A DNA stretch of 64,000 nucleotides, from contig NZ_CP161805.1 in NCBI RefSeq assembly GCF_040801785.1, forward strand, positions 372,001 through 436,000. The letters run 5' to 3'. The notes beneath the pieces are model-generated. The model was not told where the DNA came from. It saw only the letters and a list, made by a program, of their open reading frames with translations, and did not search any database. This stretch comes from Sulfitobacter sp. LCG007 (GTDB taxonomy: Bacteria > Pseudomonadota > Alphaproteobacteria > Rhodobacterales > Rhodobacteraceae). Below, piece after piece: positions 54,812 to 63,416 of the stretch. Position 1 is the first letter of the stretch; each line of letters opens with the position of its first letter. Position numbers and translations under genes: made by a program.

Positions 54812-55890
54812 TCCGCCGCGTGGGCAATCTTGTCCTGTCGGCACTTCATCAGGGGCTGGACCTTCTGCCCGAACGTATCGAGACCTTCGAGGAAATCGTC
54901 GAAGGTCATCATGATCCCCTTCACCCCTTCGATGCTGGCAACGTCGTCGAGCATGGCCGCGACGGTCTCGTACGATCCGACAAGCGTCCCCATGTTGAAG
55001 TTGACGGCGCCTTCCGGAAGGTTGATGTGCTTTGCCGTCGAGGTCTCGTCCGCGGCCGTGTCCTTCGAGCCCTGATCCGCCATCCAGGCGAGCGCGTCCG
55101 CATCCACACCCGAACGCAGGTGTTCCCAGCGCGCCATCGCCTTCTCGTCCGTCTCGTCCGCGATGATCATGAACAGCACATAGGCGCCGACGTCGCGACC
55201 GGTCTTTTTCGCCGCCGCCACAAGGTTGCCGGCGGCTTCCGAGAATGCCAGCGGCGTGTTGACGCCTACGCCCATGACGAAGTTGTAGTCGGCATGTTCG
55301 GCGGCGAATGCCATGCCCTTGGCCGACTGGCCCGCGGCCACGATCTCGACCTTTTCGGGCCGTGGAGACAGCTTGCAGTCGTCCATGGTGAAATGCTTGC
55401 CCTTGAAGTCGGACGAACCCTTCTCCCACAGCTCACGCATGACCTGCACGTATTCCCCGCCATAATCGTAGCGGTAGCCGAAATACGCATCGCCGGGCCA
55501 GAGGTTCATCTGGGTGTATTCGTTCTTGGCCCAGCCGGTGACGATGTTGATGCCGAAGCGGCCCGGCGCGATGCTGTCGACCGTGCTCGCCATGCGTGCG
55601 ACGATCGCGGGCGGAAGCGTCAGGATCGCGGTCGAGGCGAAAAGTTTGATCTTGGACGTCACGGCGGCAAGTCCCGCCATCAGGGTGAAGCTTTCCAGGT
55701 TGTGGTCCCAGAACTCGGTCTTGCCTCCGAAGCCGCGCAGCTTGATCATCGACAGCGCGAATTCAAGTCCGTAGCCTTCGGCCTTCTGCACGACCTGCTT
55801 GTTCAGATCGAACGACGGCATGTACTGCGGGGCAGTCTCCGAAATCAGCCAGCCGTTGTTCCCGATCGGGATGAAGACACCCATGTCCAT
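54808..55890 (-). CDS. rutA: RutA-like pyrimidine monooxygenase (LLM family)
   Basis: This 360-aa flavin-dependent monooxygenase matches E. coli RutA closely over its whole length as I recall it: [67 protein letters not shown] and [12 protein letters not shown]. RutA opens the uracil ring between N3 and C4 with FMNH2 and O2. ATG 55890 has GAGGGG about 8 nt upstream; a start at 55923 would run into a GntR operator. It is the first gene of a minus-strand operon with two operators just upstream. Confidence 0.92.
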   Translation of the reverse strand: MDMGVFIPIGNNGWLISETAPQYMPSFDLNKQVVQKAEGYGLEFALSMIKLRGFGGKTEFWDHNLESFTLMAGLAAVTSKIKLFASTAILTLPPAIVARMASTVDSIAPGRFGINIVTGWAKNEYTQMNLWPGDAYFGYRYDYGGEYVQVMRELWEKGSSDFKGKHFTMDDCKLSPRPEKVEIVAAGQSAKGMAFAAEHADYNFVMGVGVNTPLAFSEAAGNLVAAAKKTGRDVGAYVLFMIIADETDEKAMARWEHLRSGVDADALAWMADQGSKDTAADETSTAKHINLPEGAVNFNMGTLVGSYETVAAMLDDVASIEGVKGIMMTFDDFLEGLDTFGQKVQPLMKCRQDKIAHAAE

Positions 55891-55912
55891 GACGAAACCC
55901 CTCTGTTGTGTT

Positions 55913-55922
55913 TGTCTGGACA
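55913..55922. promoter_or_regulatory. GntR-type operator site 1 (TGTCTGGACA)
   Basis: One mismatch from the palindrome TGTCCGGACA. It lies about 23 bp upstream of the rutA start, probably over the transcription start. Confidence 0.65.
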
Positions 55923-55964
55923 TAATTTTGAGTTCGGCCGGTGCGCCAGCGAAAACGGCAGAAT

Positions 55965-55976
55965 ATGTCCGGACAT
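55965..55976. promoter_or_regulatory. GntR-type operator site 2 (ATGTCCGGACAT)
   Basis: A perfect 12-bp palindrome, 53 bp (about five helical turns) from site 1, between rutA and the GntR gene. The spacing would permit cooperative binding. Confidence 0.78.
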
Positions 55977-56045
55977 ACCGGGGATTTGGCGGCCCGTCTG
56001 AAAACTGCGCATCATTTGACAGACGATGTCGAAAACTTGGGCGAT

Positions 56046-56795
56046 TCAGGATTCCGGCTCACCGGCCGAGAGCACGGTGCGATAGCGGAATCGGTCGGCC
56101 GGAAGCGTCTGTATCGCGTACTCCAGAAGACGCCCGCGCGACGACAGGTATCGGCGCGTCATGCGCAGCGCCAGAGCGCCTTCGGTCAGGCACAGCTTGG
56201 CGGCAGTCTCACGTTCGATCGCGACCGGCGTCAGTTCCTGATGGATCGAGGCGATCCGTTCACCGGTGTAGCTTTCGACCATGTTGAACAGGGCCTTTCG
56301 CAACACGTCGACGCCCTTGAGGACCTCCGCCACGCTTTCGTCCAGATAGACTTCGTTCCAGCAGAACGGCACGTCCTCGCCTTTGAAATAGCGCAATCCG
56401 GCCGCGTAGGTGAACCTCCGTCCCGGGGGGATGCCCATTTCCGCGGCGAGCTCGGCGCGCGCCGTCACGTCCGACTTGATCTGGAAATGAAGCTCCGAAT
56501 CGCGTGAGAAGTCGAAGAGGTCATGGCGGGACTGACCGCGGAACCGGGTACGCCAGTCAGTACCGCGGCTTTCCACCCTCGTGCCGACGCCCTTGCGCGC
56601 GGAGAGCGTGCCACTGCGCTTCAGCTGCTCGATTGCCTGCCGGATCGTGTGGCGGGAGACCTGGAAGGCGGTCACCAGCTCCGCCTCCGTCGGCAGAAGC
56701 GTACCGACCGGGTAGATGTCGTCGCGGATCCTTTGTTCCAGCTTGTGCGCGATCTGGAGGTAGAGCGGAGATGTCCCGTCGAGATTTGTGGACAT
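56046..56795 (-). CDS. GntR/HutC-family regulator of the Rut-like locus
   Basis: This 249-aa regulator has an N-terminal winged helix ([40 protein letters not shown]) and a C-terminal UTRA effector domain ([35 protein letters not shown]) typical of the HutC group. HutC proteins bind 10-12 bp palindromes and respond to small catabolites. Repeats of ATGTCCGGACAT or close forms lie at its own promoter and at those of the flanking operons, so it likely controls the whole locus. Effector unknown; a pathway intermediate is expected. Confidence 0.9.
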   Translation of the reverse strand: MSTNLDGTSPLYLQIAHKLEQRIRDDIYPVGTLLPTEAELVTAFQVSRHTIRQAIEQLKRSGTLSARKGVGTRVESRGTDWRTRFRGQSRHDLFDFSRDSELHFQIKSDVTARAELAAEMGIPPGRRFTYAAGLRYFKGEDVPFCWNEVYLDESVAEVLKGVDVLRKALFNMVESYTGERIASIHQELTPVAIERETAAKLCLTEGALALRMTRRYLSSRGRLLEYAIQTLPADRFRYRTVLSAGEPES

Positions 56796-56821
56796 GGGGA
56801 TTCAGACTGCCTATTGCTGTT

Positions 56822-56831
56822 TGTCCGTACA
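56822..56831. promoter_or_regulatory. GntR-type operator site 3 (TGTCCGTACA)
   Basis: One base off the palindrome. It lies between the divergent GntR and MFS genes, 27 bp before the GntR start and 39 bp before the MFS start. Confidence 0.65.
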
Positions 56832-56869
56832 TAGGTCCATTTGGAGCGCTGAAGCGTGGAGATCTGCCG

Positions 56870-58120
56870 GTGACACAGCCCAGTATGTCAAGCCAAACGA
56901 ACTTTGGCGAGACAAAGCGGACCGGGACGCATCTCTGGCTGACGCTGGCTCGCATGACGGGCGTACAGATTGCCGCGACATCCGCCGTGCTCGCGTTGAC
57001 CGCCTTGGCGCCGGTCGTGGCCGAGACCCTGAACGTCGGAGCCTATTGGGTCGGCTATCAGGTCAGCTTCATCTATTTCGCCGGGCTCTTTGCGTCGCTC
57101 GGTGCCGGAAGCCTCGTCGCCAGGCTGAGGAGCGAGGCGATCATCGCGGTGGAGCTTGGGCTTCTCATCGTCGGGCTGGCGTTGCTTGCCACCGCGATCC
57201 CGGCACTCATGGTATTGGCTTCCGTGCTGCTTGGTCTGGCCTACGGGATCAATAACCCGGCATCCTCGGTCATCCTCCAGGAAGTGACGCCGGCCCGGCG
57301 GCGCAGTCTGGTCTTTTCTCTCAAGCAGAGCGGCGTGCCGCTTGGGGCGGTCGTGGCGAATGCATTCCTGCCGCTGGTTGCGCTCTGGTTGTCGGGCTGG
57401 CAGACGGCGGTGCTGGCTCTTGCGGTCGTCCCGCTGGCGCTGCTGCCGTCCACGCTGAGACAGATGGAGCGATCGCCGGATCGGGCGCGCATGGGCGGTC
57501 CGGGCATTCTGGCGACCGCGCTCGCGGAGCAGCGCGCGGTGCTGGGCGATGCGTCGTTGCGCACCCTGGCCGCACTTGGCTGCCTGTTTTCCGCGCTGCA
57601 GTTGACGGTGACGGCCTTTGCCGTCGTGTCACTGGTGGAGATCGGGTGGAGCATACCCGCAGCCGGTCTGGTGGGGGCCGCGCTGCAGATCGCAGGAGCG
57701 TCCGGTCGCGTTCTATGGGGTGTCGTGGCCGACCGCTTCGGCCCGTTCTGGGTCCTGTCGCTGCTCGGCTTCGCCGGTGGCACGCTCTCGCTGCTCCTCT
57801 ACTTCCAGCCCGTTCTGCCGACTGCTCTGCTCGCCGTTGTGCTTGTGTGTCTCGGAGCCTGTGCCTCAGGCTGGAACGGCGTCTTTCTGGCCGCGATCGC
57901 TCGGGCGTCGCCACCGGGCCGGGTCGGAGCCGCCACCGGCGCGATCCTGTCCTACACCTTCATCGGGGTCATCGTCGGTCCCTCGCTCTTCGCGGCGATC
58001 TATCATGCCCTCGGCAGTTACCCGCTTTGCTTTGCCGTCGTTTCCGTCGCCGGGCTGGCGGGCGGTGCGCTCGCGGCGCGCCGTCATCGCCTTCTGAAAA
58101 TGTACGGACATAATATTTGA
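56870..58120 (+). CDS. MFS transporter of the Rut-like locus
   Basis: This 416-aa carrier has about twelve membrane helices, a GVPLGAVVANAFL segment and the loop WGVVADRFGPFW between helices in the second half, typical of major facilitator proteins of the CP/YbfB-like type. GTG 56870 is preferred since GGAG lies 9 nt upstream; ATG 56885 is the alternative. It diverges from the GntR gene and likely imports or exports a substrate or intermediate. Confidence 0.87.
   Translation: MTQPSMSSQTNFGETKRTGTHLWLTLARMTGVQIAATSAVLALTALAPVVAETLNVGAYWVGYQVSFIYFAGLFASLGAGSLVARLRSEAIIAVELGLLIVGLALLATAIPALMVLASVLLGLAYGINNPASSVILQEVTPARRRSLVFSLKQSGVPLGAVVANAFLPLVALWLSGWQTAVLALAVVPLALLPSTLRQMERSPDRARMGGPGILATALAEQRAVLGDASLRTLAALGCLFSALQLTVTAFAVVSLVEIGWSIPAAGLVGAALQIAGASGRVLWGVVADRFGPFWVLSLLGFAGGTLSLLLYFQPVLPTALLAVVLVCLGACASGWNGVFLAAIARASPPGRVGAATGAILSYTFIGVIVGPSLFAAIYHALGSYPLCFAVVSVAGLAGGALAARRHRLLKMYGHNI
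58101..58110. promoter_or_regulatory. GntR-type operator site 4 (TGTACGGACA)
   Basis: This is the reverse complement of site 3 (TGTCCGTACA). It lies inside the last codons of the MFS gene, about 155 bp before the binding-protein start, and 109 bp from site 5. Confidence 0.55.
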
Positions 58121-58208
58121 GCATAACGCCGCGTTCAGCGCCTCAACTTTCCGCACACGCCAAAAACTCCTCACGAAGCCGCACAATCGTCTTTCCCTTT
58201 TTTCTCAA

Positions 58209-58230
58209 ATGTCCGGACATAGTCCGTACA
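58209..58230. promoter_or_regulatory. GntR-type operator site 5 (double)
   Basis: A perfect ATGTCCGGACAT (58209-58220) is followed directly by AGTCCGTACA (58221-58230), a second partial copy. They lie 26 bp before the start of the binding-protein gene. Confidence 0.78.
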
Positions 58231-58256
58231 AAAAAGCTTCAACAGGGAACAACAGA

Positions 58257-59339
58257 ATGAAGATTTGCAATGCCTTCGTGATCCTGCCGCTGCTGCTGCC
58301 CGGAGTTGCCCAGGCGGACGCCATGTCTGACGCGCAGGCCCTGATTGCTGAACACCGCGTGATCCCCGACTTCGTTCCGCAAGGCGAACCCTTCGACGCC
58401 AAGGCCTGCATGGCGGACAAGAAGGTCTTTTCGGTTCCCGTCACGATGACCGTTCCCTTCGTCGTGGCGCTCGAGGATGCGATGAGCCGCGCCGCCGCCG
58501 AAGTGGGGTTCGAATACATGGTCTGGGAAACGCAGGGCGGCATGGATTCCTACATCCAGGGCGTCGATCAGGCGGTGACCCAGGGGTACGATCTGATAGA
58601 CCTGACCGGCGGGCTGAACCCGGTGGTGATCGGCCCGCAACTGATGCAGGCCAGGGAGGCCGGAGCGACGATCACCACGACGCATCTCTATGACGAAACG
58701 CAGGAACAGGCGGAATTCGTCGATGCCTCGGCCAAGGTCCCGTTCTCGTCGGTCGGAGAGGTGCTGGCCGCCTGGGCCTTCGTGCGCACGGAAGGCAAAC
58801 CGAATGTGCTGATCATCGGGTCCGACGACGTGCTGCCCTCGATCCCCTTCGTCGCGAGTATCCAGGAGCAGCTGAAGGAATACTGCCCCGATTGTCCGCA
58901 ACAGTACCTGAACGTGCCGCTCGCCGAATGGGGCACGCGCATCCAGTCAGGGGTCCAGTCGGCGCTGCTGTCCAATCCCGACATCAATTACATCCTGCCG
59001 ATCTATGACAGCATGTCGCAGTTCGTCACGCCGGCCCTGAGGATCGCCGGAGCGGACGTGCCGATCGCAAGCTTCAACGGCACCCCCTTCGTGCTGGACA
59101 TGGTCCGCGAGGGTACGGTGGAGATGGACATCGGCGAAAGCCTTGGCTGGGCGGGATATGCCGCCATCGACGCGCAGATGCGCCAGCTTTGCGGCCTGCC
59201 TGTGCCGGAGGATCTGGGCGTGCCACTTGTCATCTTCGACAAGTCCAACGTCGAGACCACGGGTATTCCCGCGAACTTCGACGATGGCTACGGCGACGCC
59301 CATATCGCCGGTTTCCGCAAGCTCTGGATGCTGGAATAG
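58257..59339 (+). CDS. Periplasmic binding protein, ribose/sugar (Peripla_BP_4) type
   Basis: This 360-aa exported protein has a signal peptide (ICNAFVILPLLLPGVAQA) and the class I binding-protein fold: KVFSVPVTMTVPFVVALEDA, DQAVTQGYDLIDLTGGLNPV and SNPDINYILPIYDSMSQF. Such proteins bind sugars, nucleosides or autoinducer-like ligands. With the RbsA- and RbsC-like genes it forms a CUT2-type importer. The context suggests a nucleoside or N-heterocycle. AGGGAAC precedes ATG 58257. Confidence 0.88.
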   Translation: MKICNAFVILPLLLPGVAQADAMSDAQALIAEHRVIPDFVPQGEPFDAKACMADKKVFSVPVTMTVPFVVALEDAMSRAAAEVGFEYMVWETQGGMDSYIQGVDQAVTQGYDLIDLTGGLNPVVIGPQLMQAREAGATITTTHLYDETQEQAEFVDASAKVPFSSVGEVLAAWAFVRTEGKPNVLIIGSDDVLPSIPFVASIQEQLKEYCPDCPQQYLNVPLAEWGTRIQSGVQSALLSNPDINYILPIYDSMSQFVTPALRIAGADVPIASFNGTPFVLDMVREGTVEMDIGESLGWAGYAAIDAQMRQLCGLPVPEDLGVPLVIFDKSNVETTGIPANFDDGYGDAHIAGFRKLWMLE

Positions 59340-59341
59340 CC

Positions 59342-60943
59342 ATGACGGTGCAGCCCCTCGCATCGCCCGGAACCGGCCCGCACGATGCGGATATCCTGCG
59401 CATGTCGCAGATCCGGATGAAGTTCGGTCCCGTCGAGGTCCTTCGGGACGTCAGCCTGACCCTGCGCCGGAAAGAGATCGTGGGGCTTCTTGGGGCCAAC
59501 GGGTCCGGCAAGTCCACGCTGATCAAGGTGCTGGCGGGGTTCAACTCGCCGCAGCCCGGCAGCGTCGTGCAGCTTTGGGGCGAAGCGCTGCCCCTGCCGC
59601 TCGATGCCGCGCGGATCCGCCAGATGGGTGTGGCCTTCGTCCATCAGCATCTCGCCCTGGTGCCGAGCCTGTCCGTGGTGGACAACATGCTGATATCGGA
59701 CACTTCGCGCAGGCCGTACGGCATCAACTGGCGGGCAGAACGGCGCAGGATCGCGGCGCTGATGGCCGAATTCGAACTGGACATCGATCCCGACGCCATC
59801 GTCGAGACCCTGTCACCTGTCGAGCGGGCCTTCGTTGCCATCGTCCGGGCCTTTGCGGAACTGCGGCGCTCGGATGCGGGGCGGGCGGGCGAGGGGATCC
59901 TCGTGCTGGACGAGCCGACGCCGTTCCTCTCGGTCGCCGACGTCGAAAAGCTGTTCGCCGTCCTGCGCAACATCCGGTCGACGGGCGCATCGGTCATCAT
60001 CGTGACACATGACATCGACGAGGTGCTCGCCCTGACAGACCGGGTGGCGGTGATGCGAGACGGCCGTCTTGCGGCTGTGATGAACACGAAAGAGACCAGC
60101 CGCCAGCAGATCCTGGACACCATCGTCGGGCGCGCGATCGCGGCCTATACGCGGGCCCCGCGACCTCCGGCGAGGCCGGCCAATGTCTCTGTCAGGGGGC
60201 TCAGGGGCGGACGATGCAAGGAATTCGACGCGGATCTGAAGGCCGGTGAGATCCTCGGGCTCACAGGTCTGATCGGATCCGGCTTCGCCGACGTGCCGTA
60301 CCTGCTGTTCGGCGCGATCCCGGGCTTCGGGCGGATCACCGTTGGCGAGACCGAACTGGACGCTGCAAGCCTGCCGCCCGCGACGGCCCATGCTGCGGGG
60401 ATCGCGCTTCTGCCCGGCGACAGGATGGGCCAGGGCGGTGTCGGATCCCTTTCGGTGACCGAGAACGCGACCTTCCTCGCTCTGCCCAGGCTGCGCCGCG
60501 GGGCCGCGCTCAGCCCCGTCGCGATGCGGCGGGAAACGGCGCGCCTGATAGCAGAGCATGACGTCCGTCCCGCAGATCCGGATGCAGCCCTCGGGAACCT
60601 GTCCGGGGGAAATCAGCAGAAGGTGCTGCTTGGCAAATGGCTGGCCGAAGCTCCGCGGCTGCTGTGCCTGGACGAGCCGACGCAGGGCGTCGACTACGGG
60701 GCTCGGCAACAGATCTTCGCGGCGCTCGACCGGGCGGCGTCTCAAGGCATGTCGATCCTCGTCGCCTCGACCGATCACGAGCAGCTCGCGCAGCTTTGCG
60801 ATCGGGTCGTCGTGTTCCGGCGAGGTACGCCCGTCATGACCTTGGCCGGACGCGATGTCGACAAGGAGCGTATCGCGCGCGCCTGCCTTGGAAGCGACGC
60901 GGCCGATCCCGCAACTCCCCTTCAGACGGAGGTCTCCGCATGA
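59342..60943 (+). CDS. Sugar/nucleoside-type ABC ATPase (RbsA-like, two domains)
   Basis: This 533-aa protein has two ABC domains. The first keeps Walker A GANGSGKST and Walker B ILVLDEPTPFLS but its signature reads LSPVERAF. The second has a degenerate Walker A (GLIGSGFAD), signature LSGGNQQK and Walker B LLCLDEPTQGVD. This split of roles is normal for RbsA/MglA-type proteins. ATG 59342 lies 2 bp after the binding-protein stop and its stop overlaps the permease start by ATGA. Confidence 0.9.
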   Translation: MTVQPLASPGTGPHDADILRMSQIRMKFGPVEVLRDVSLTLRRKEIVGLLGANGSGKSTLIKVLAGFNSPQPGSVVQLWGEALPLPLDAARIRQMGVAFVHQHLALVPSLSVVDNMLISDTSRRPYGINWRAERRRIAALMAEFELDIDPDAIVETLSPVERAFVAIVRAFAELRRSDAGRAGEGILVLDEPTPFLSVADVEKLFAVLRNIRSTGASVIIVTHDIDEVLALTDRVAVMRDGRLAAVMNTKETSRQQILDTIVGRAIAAYTRAPRPPARPANVSVRGLRGGRCKEFDADLKAGEILGLTGLIGSGFADVPYLLFGAIPGFGRITVGETELDAASLPPATAHAAGIALLPGDRMGQGGVGSLSVTENATFLALPRLRRGAALSPVAMRRETARLIAEHDVRPADPDAALGNLSGGNQQKVLLGKWLAEAPRLLCLDEPTQGVDYGARQQIFAALDRAASQGMSILVASTDHEQLAQLCDRVVVFRRGTPVMTLAGRDVDKERIARACLGSDAADPATPLQTEVSA

Positions 60944-61938
60944 CCGCAGACAGCGCCCATCCCCGGTCGGCAGGAACGCCGCGGCTCTGGAAGAAGGACG
61001 TGGAACGCTTCGCCCTTCTCGGCGCCTGGGCCGTGCTCATCGGCATCTTTGCCCTCGCGGTTCCGGACACGTTTCTGACCTGGCGGACGTTCAGTTCGAT
61101 GTTCGGCTCCCAGGCGGTGCTGGTGGTGCTCGCCCTCGCCATACTCGTTCCGCTGACCGCCGGGGACTTCGACCTGTCGGCGGCAAATGTGCTGGTCTTC
61201 TCGGCGATGCTGGTCGCGATCACGAATGTGCAGCTCGGTCTGCCGATCGGCTTTTCCATCGTGCTGGCGATCGGGATCGGAACGCTGACCGGGGCGATCA
61301 ATGCGCTTTTCATCCTGTTCTTCCGGATCCATTCGCTGATCATCACGCTTGGCGTCGGAACGTTCCTGCAGGGGCTTACGCTGTGGATGTCGCAAAGCCG
61401 CACCATCTCGGGCATTTCGATGGAACTGGTCGAGGTCGTGGTCATCAAGCGGCTGTTCGGCATTCCGCTCGCCTTCTACTACGGTCTGGCACTGGCTCTG
61501 ATCATGTGGTGGGTGCTGGAATACACCATTGCGGGGCGCAAACTGCTTTTCGTGGGGCGGGGCAGAGAGGTGGCGCGACTGAACGGCGTCAAGGTCGATC
61601 GGGTACGCTTCCTGTCGCTCGTCACATCCTCCACGCTCGCCGCCATCGCGGGCGTACTCTATGCCGGGATGACCGGTTCTGCGGATCCGAATTCGGGATC
61701 GGGACTGCTGCTGCCGGCTTTCGCGGCGGCTTTCCTGGGGGCGACGACGATCTATCCCGGCCGTTTCAATCCCCTGGGTACCCTGCTGTCGGTCTACTTC
61801 CTGATCACGGGGATCACAGGCCTGACGATGCTGGGGGCGGATGCCTTCGTGCAAAGCCTGTTCTACGGCGGAGCGCTCGTGGTGGCGGTGTCGCTGTCGC
61901 AACTGGTGCGCGGCCGCCAGCCGCAGAGTTTCGGCTGA
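60940..61938 (+). CDS. Sugar/nucleoside-type ABC permease (RbsC-like)
   Basis: This 332-aa permease has about nine hydrophobic helices and the RbsC-type GDFDLSAANVL and GRGREVARLNGVKVDRVRF motifs. It overlaps both neighbours by four to five bases (ATGA and TGATG), so the operon from 58257 to the right is tightly coupled. A single permease gene implies a homodimer. Confidence 0.9.
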   Translation: MTADSAHPRSAGTPRLWKKDVERFALLGAWAVLIGIFALAVPDTFLTWRTFSSMFGSQAVLVVLALAILVPLTAGDFDLSAANVLVFSAMLVAITNVQLGLPIGFSIVLAIGIGTLTGAINALFILFFRIHSLIITLGVGTFLQGLTLWMSQSRTISGISMELVEVVVIKRLFGIPLAFYYGLALALIMWWVLEYTIAGRKLLFVGRGREVARLNGVKVDRVRFLSLVTSSTLAAIAGVLYAGMTGSADPNSGSGLLLPAFAAAFLGATTIYPGRFNPLGTLLSVYFLITGITGLTMLGADAFVQSLFYGGALVVAVSLSQLVRGRQPQSFG

Positions 61939-62105
61939 TGCCCGAGGCCACCCTCACCGCCTTTCTGGGCCGGACGCCTACGGATGAGGAACGCGCGATC
62001 CATGCGGACCAGACCGCTCGGCTCGGGGCGGTCAGAAGCAGTCCGCTGTTGGCGCCGACCGACGGGCTGCGACGTCAGCATCCCTTCCCGGCCGAGATGC
62101 CATGA
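61938..62105 (+). CDS. 55-aa protein between permease and amidase
   Basis: A 55-codon frame (MPEATLTAFLGRTPTDEERA..., ending [11 protein letters not shown]) overlaps the permease stop (TGATG) and the amidase start (ATGA). Such coupling argues that it is real. Its place beside an amidase recalls AtzG, the small subunit of the AtzE amidase, but similarity in sequence is not clear. It may be a small subunit of the amidase. Confidence 0.62.
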   Translation: MPEATLTAFLGRTPTDEERAIHADQTARLGAVRSSPLLAPTDGLRRQHPFPAEMP

Positions 62106-63397
62106 CCCTTCCTGCCCTGCCGACCATCGCGTCGCTGCGCACCGAATTGGATGAAGGCCGCGCCGGGCCTTCGGAACTGGCTCGGGCGGCAACGGCAAAG
62201 GCCCGCGGCAGCACCGCCTTTGCGCAGGTCAGGACCCTGGCAGGCGGAACCGGCCCGCTTGCCGGAATCCCCCTGGCGCACAAGGACATGTTCGACCGGC
62301 CGGGAGAGCGGGTCGGCATGGGGGCGCACCCTTCCGCGGCCTTTACCGCAGCCGGGCTGGCCACGGTGCTCGCGCGGCTGGACGCGGCGGGGCAGGTCGA
62401 TATCGGCCGGCTCGCCATGAGCGAGTTCGCCATGGGACCCTCGGGCCACAATGCGCATCACGGCATGCCCGACAATCCACTTGTACCGGGGGCGATCACG
62501 GGGGGATCGTCTTCCGGCTCGGGCGCCGCGGTCGCCTCGGGCATCGTTCCCGCGGCGCTCGGGTCGGATACCGGCGGGTCGATCCGGATCCCCGCGGCCT
62601 GCAACGGTATCGTCGGTTTCAAGCCGACACAGGGACTCGTGCCCGTCTCCGGCGCGATGCCGCTGTCGTGGACGCAGGATTGCATCGGTCCGCTGGCCGC
62701 CTCTGTCGACTGCGCCAGCACGGTTCTTTCGATCATCGCGGGCCGCCCGATCGAGTACCCGGATGGTCCCTTGCGGATCGGTCTGCTGGCCGGCCCCATG
62801 CAGGAGGCGGCATCCGAGCGGATGCGGATAGCCATGGCCGAGGCGGGGCGCGCTCTGGAAGCCGCCGGGAACGGCTTGAGAGATGTCGAGATCGCCTTCT
62901 TCGACGACCTGACGGAGCCCGCGAACGTCATCGCGATCAGCGAGGCGGCCACCGTGCATGCGGATCGCATGAAGCGACACGCGGACACCTATGGCCCGCA
63001 GGTAAGGGCGCGGCTTGTGCAGGCGGCGGCGATCCTCGCGCAGGACTACCTTAGGGCGGGACAGATCCGGCAGGAGGGGATAGAGCGGATGACCAGTGTA
63101 TTCGCGGAATGCGACGTCATCCTGATGCCGACCCTGGCGGACGTTCCGCCGCAGGGGGCGTCGGTCGATATCGGAAACGATCCGGAACTGAACCGGGTCA
63201 TTGCGGGGCTGACCCGCTTCACCCGGCCCGCATCCATCCTGGGACTGCCATCGCTCAGCCTGCCCGTGGCGATGACGCAGGACGGCCCGCTGTCGGTGCA
63301 GATCATCGGCCCCGCCTTCGCCGAAGATCGTCTTGCACATGTGGGCAAGATGATCGAATCCGCTTTCGAGCTGCGTGCCGCGCGGCTGAGCTACTGA
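62102..63397 (+). CDS. Amidase-signature hydrolase C
   Basis: This 431-aa amidase has Lys61 ([10 protein letters not shown]), Ser136 ([14 protein letters not shown]) and nucleophile Ser160 ([12 protein letters not shown]). It is the third amidase of the locus and the only one beside the ABC importer. Its start overlaps the 55-aa gene by ATGA and it ends 19 bp before the RutE-like gene. It may act on an imported amide or on the ring-opened product. Confidence 0.9.
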   Translation: MTLPALPTIASLRTELDEGRAGPSELARAATAKARGSTAFAQVRTLAGGTGPLAGIPLAHKDMFDRPGERVGMGAHPSAAFTAAGLATVLARLDAAGQVDIGRLAMSEFAMGPSGHNAHHGMPDNPLVPGAITGGSSSGSGAAVASGIVPAALGSDTGGSIRIPAACNGIVGFKPTQGLVPVSGAMPLSWTQDCIGPLAASVDCASTVLSIIAGRPIEYPDGPLRIGLLAGPMQEAASERMRIAMAEAGRALEAAGNGLRDVEIAFFDDLTEPANVIAISEAATVHADRMKRHADTYGPQVRARLVQAAAILAQDYLRAGQIRQEGIERMTSVFAECDVILMPTLADVPPQGASVDIGNDPELNRVIAGLTRFTRPASILGLPSLSLPVAMTQDGPLSVQIIGPAFAEDRLAHVGKMIESAFELRAARLSY

Positions 63398-63416
63398 ACC
63401 TGAAAGGAAACACCGT

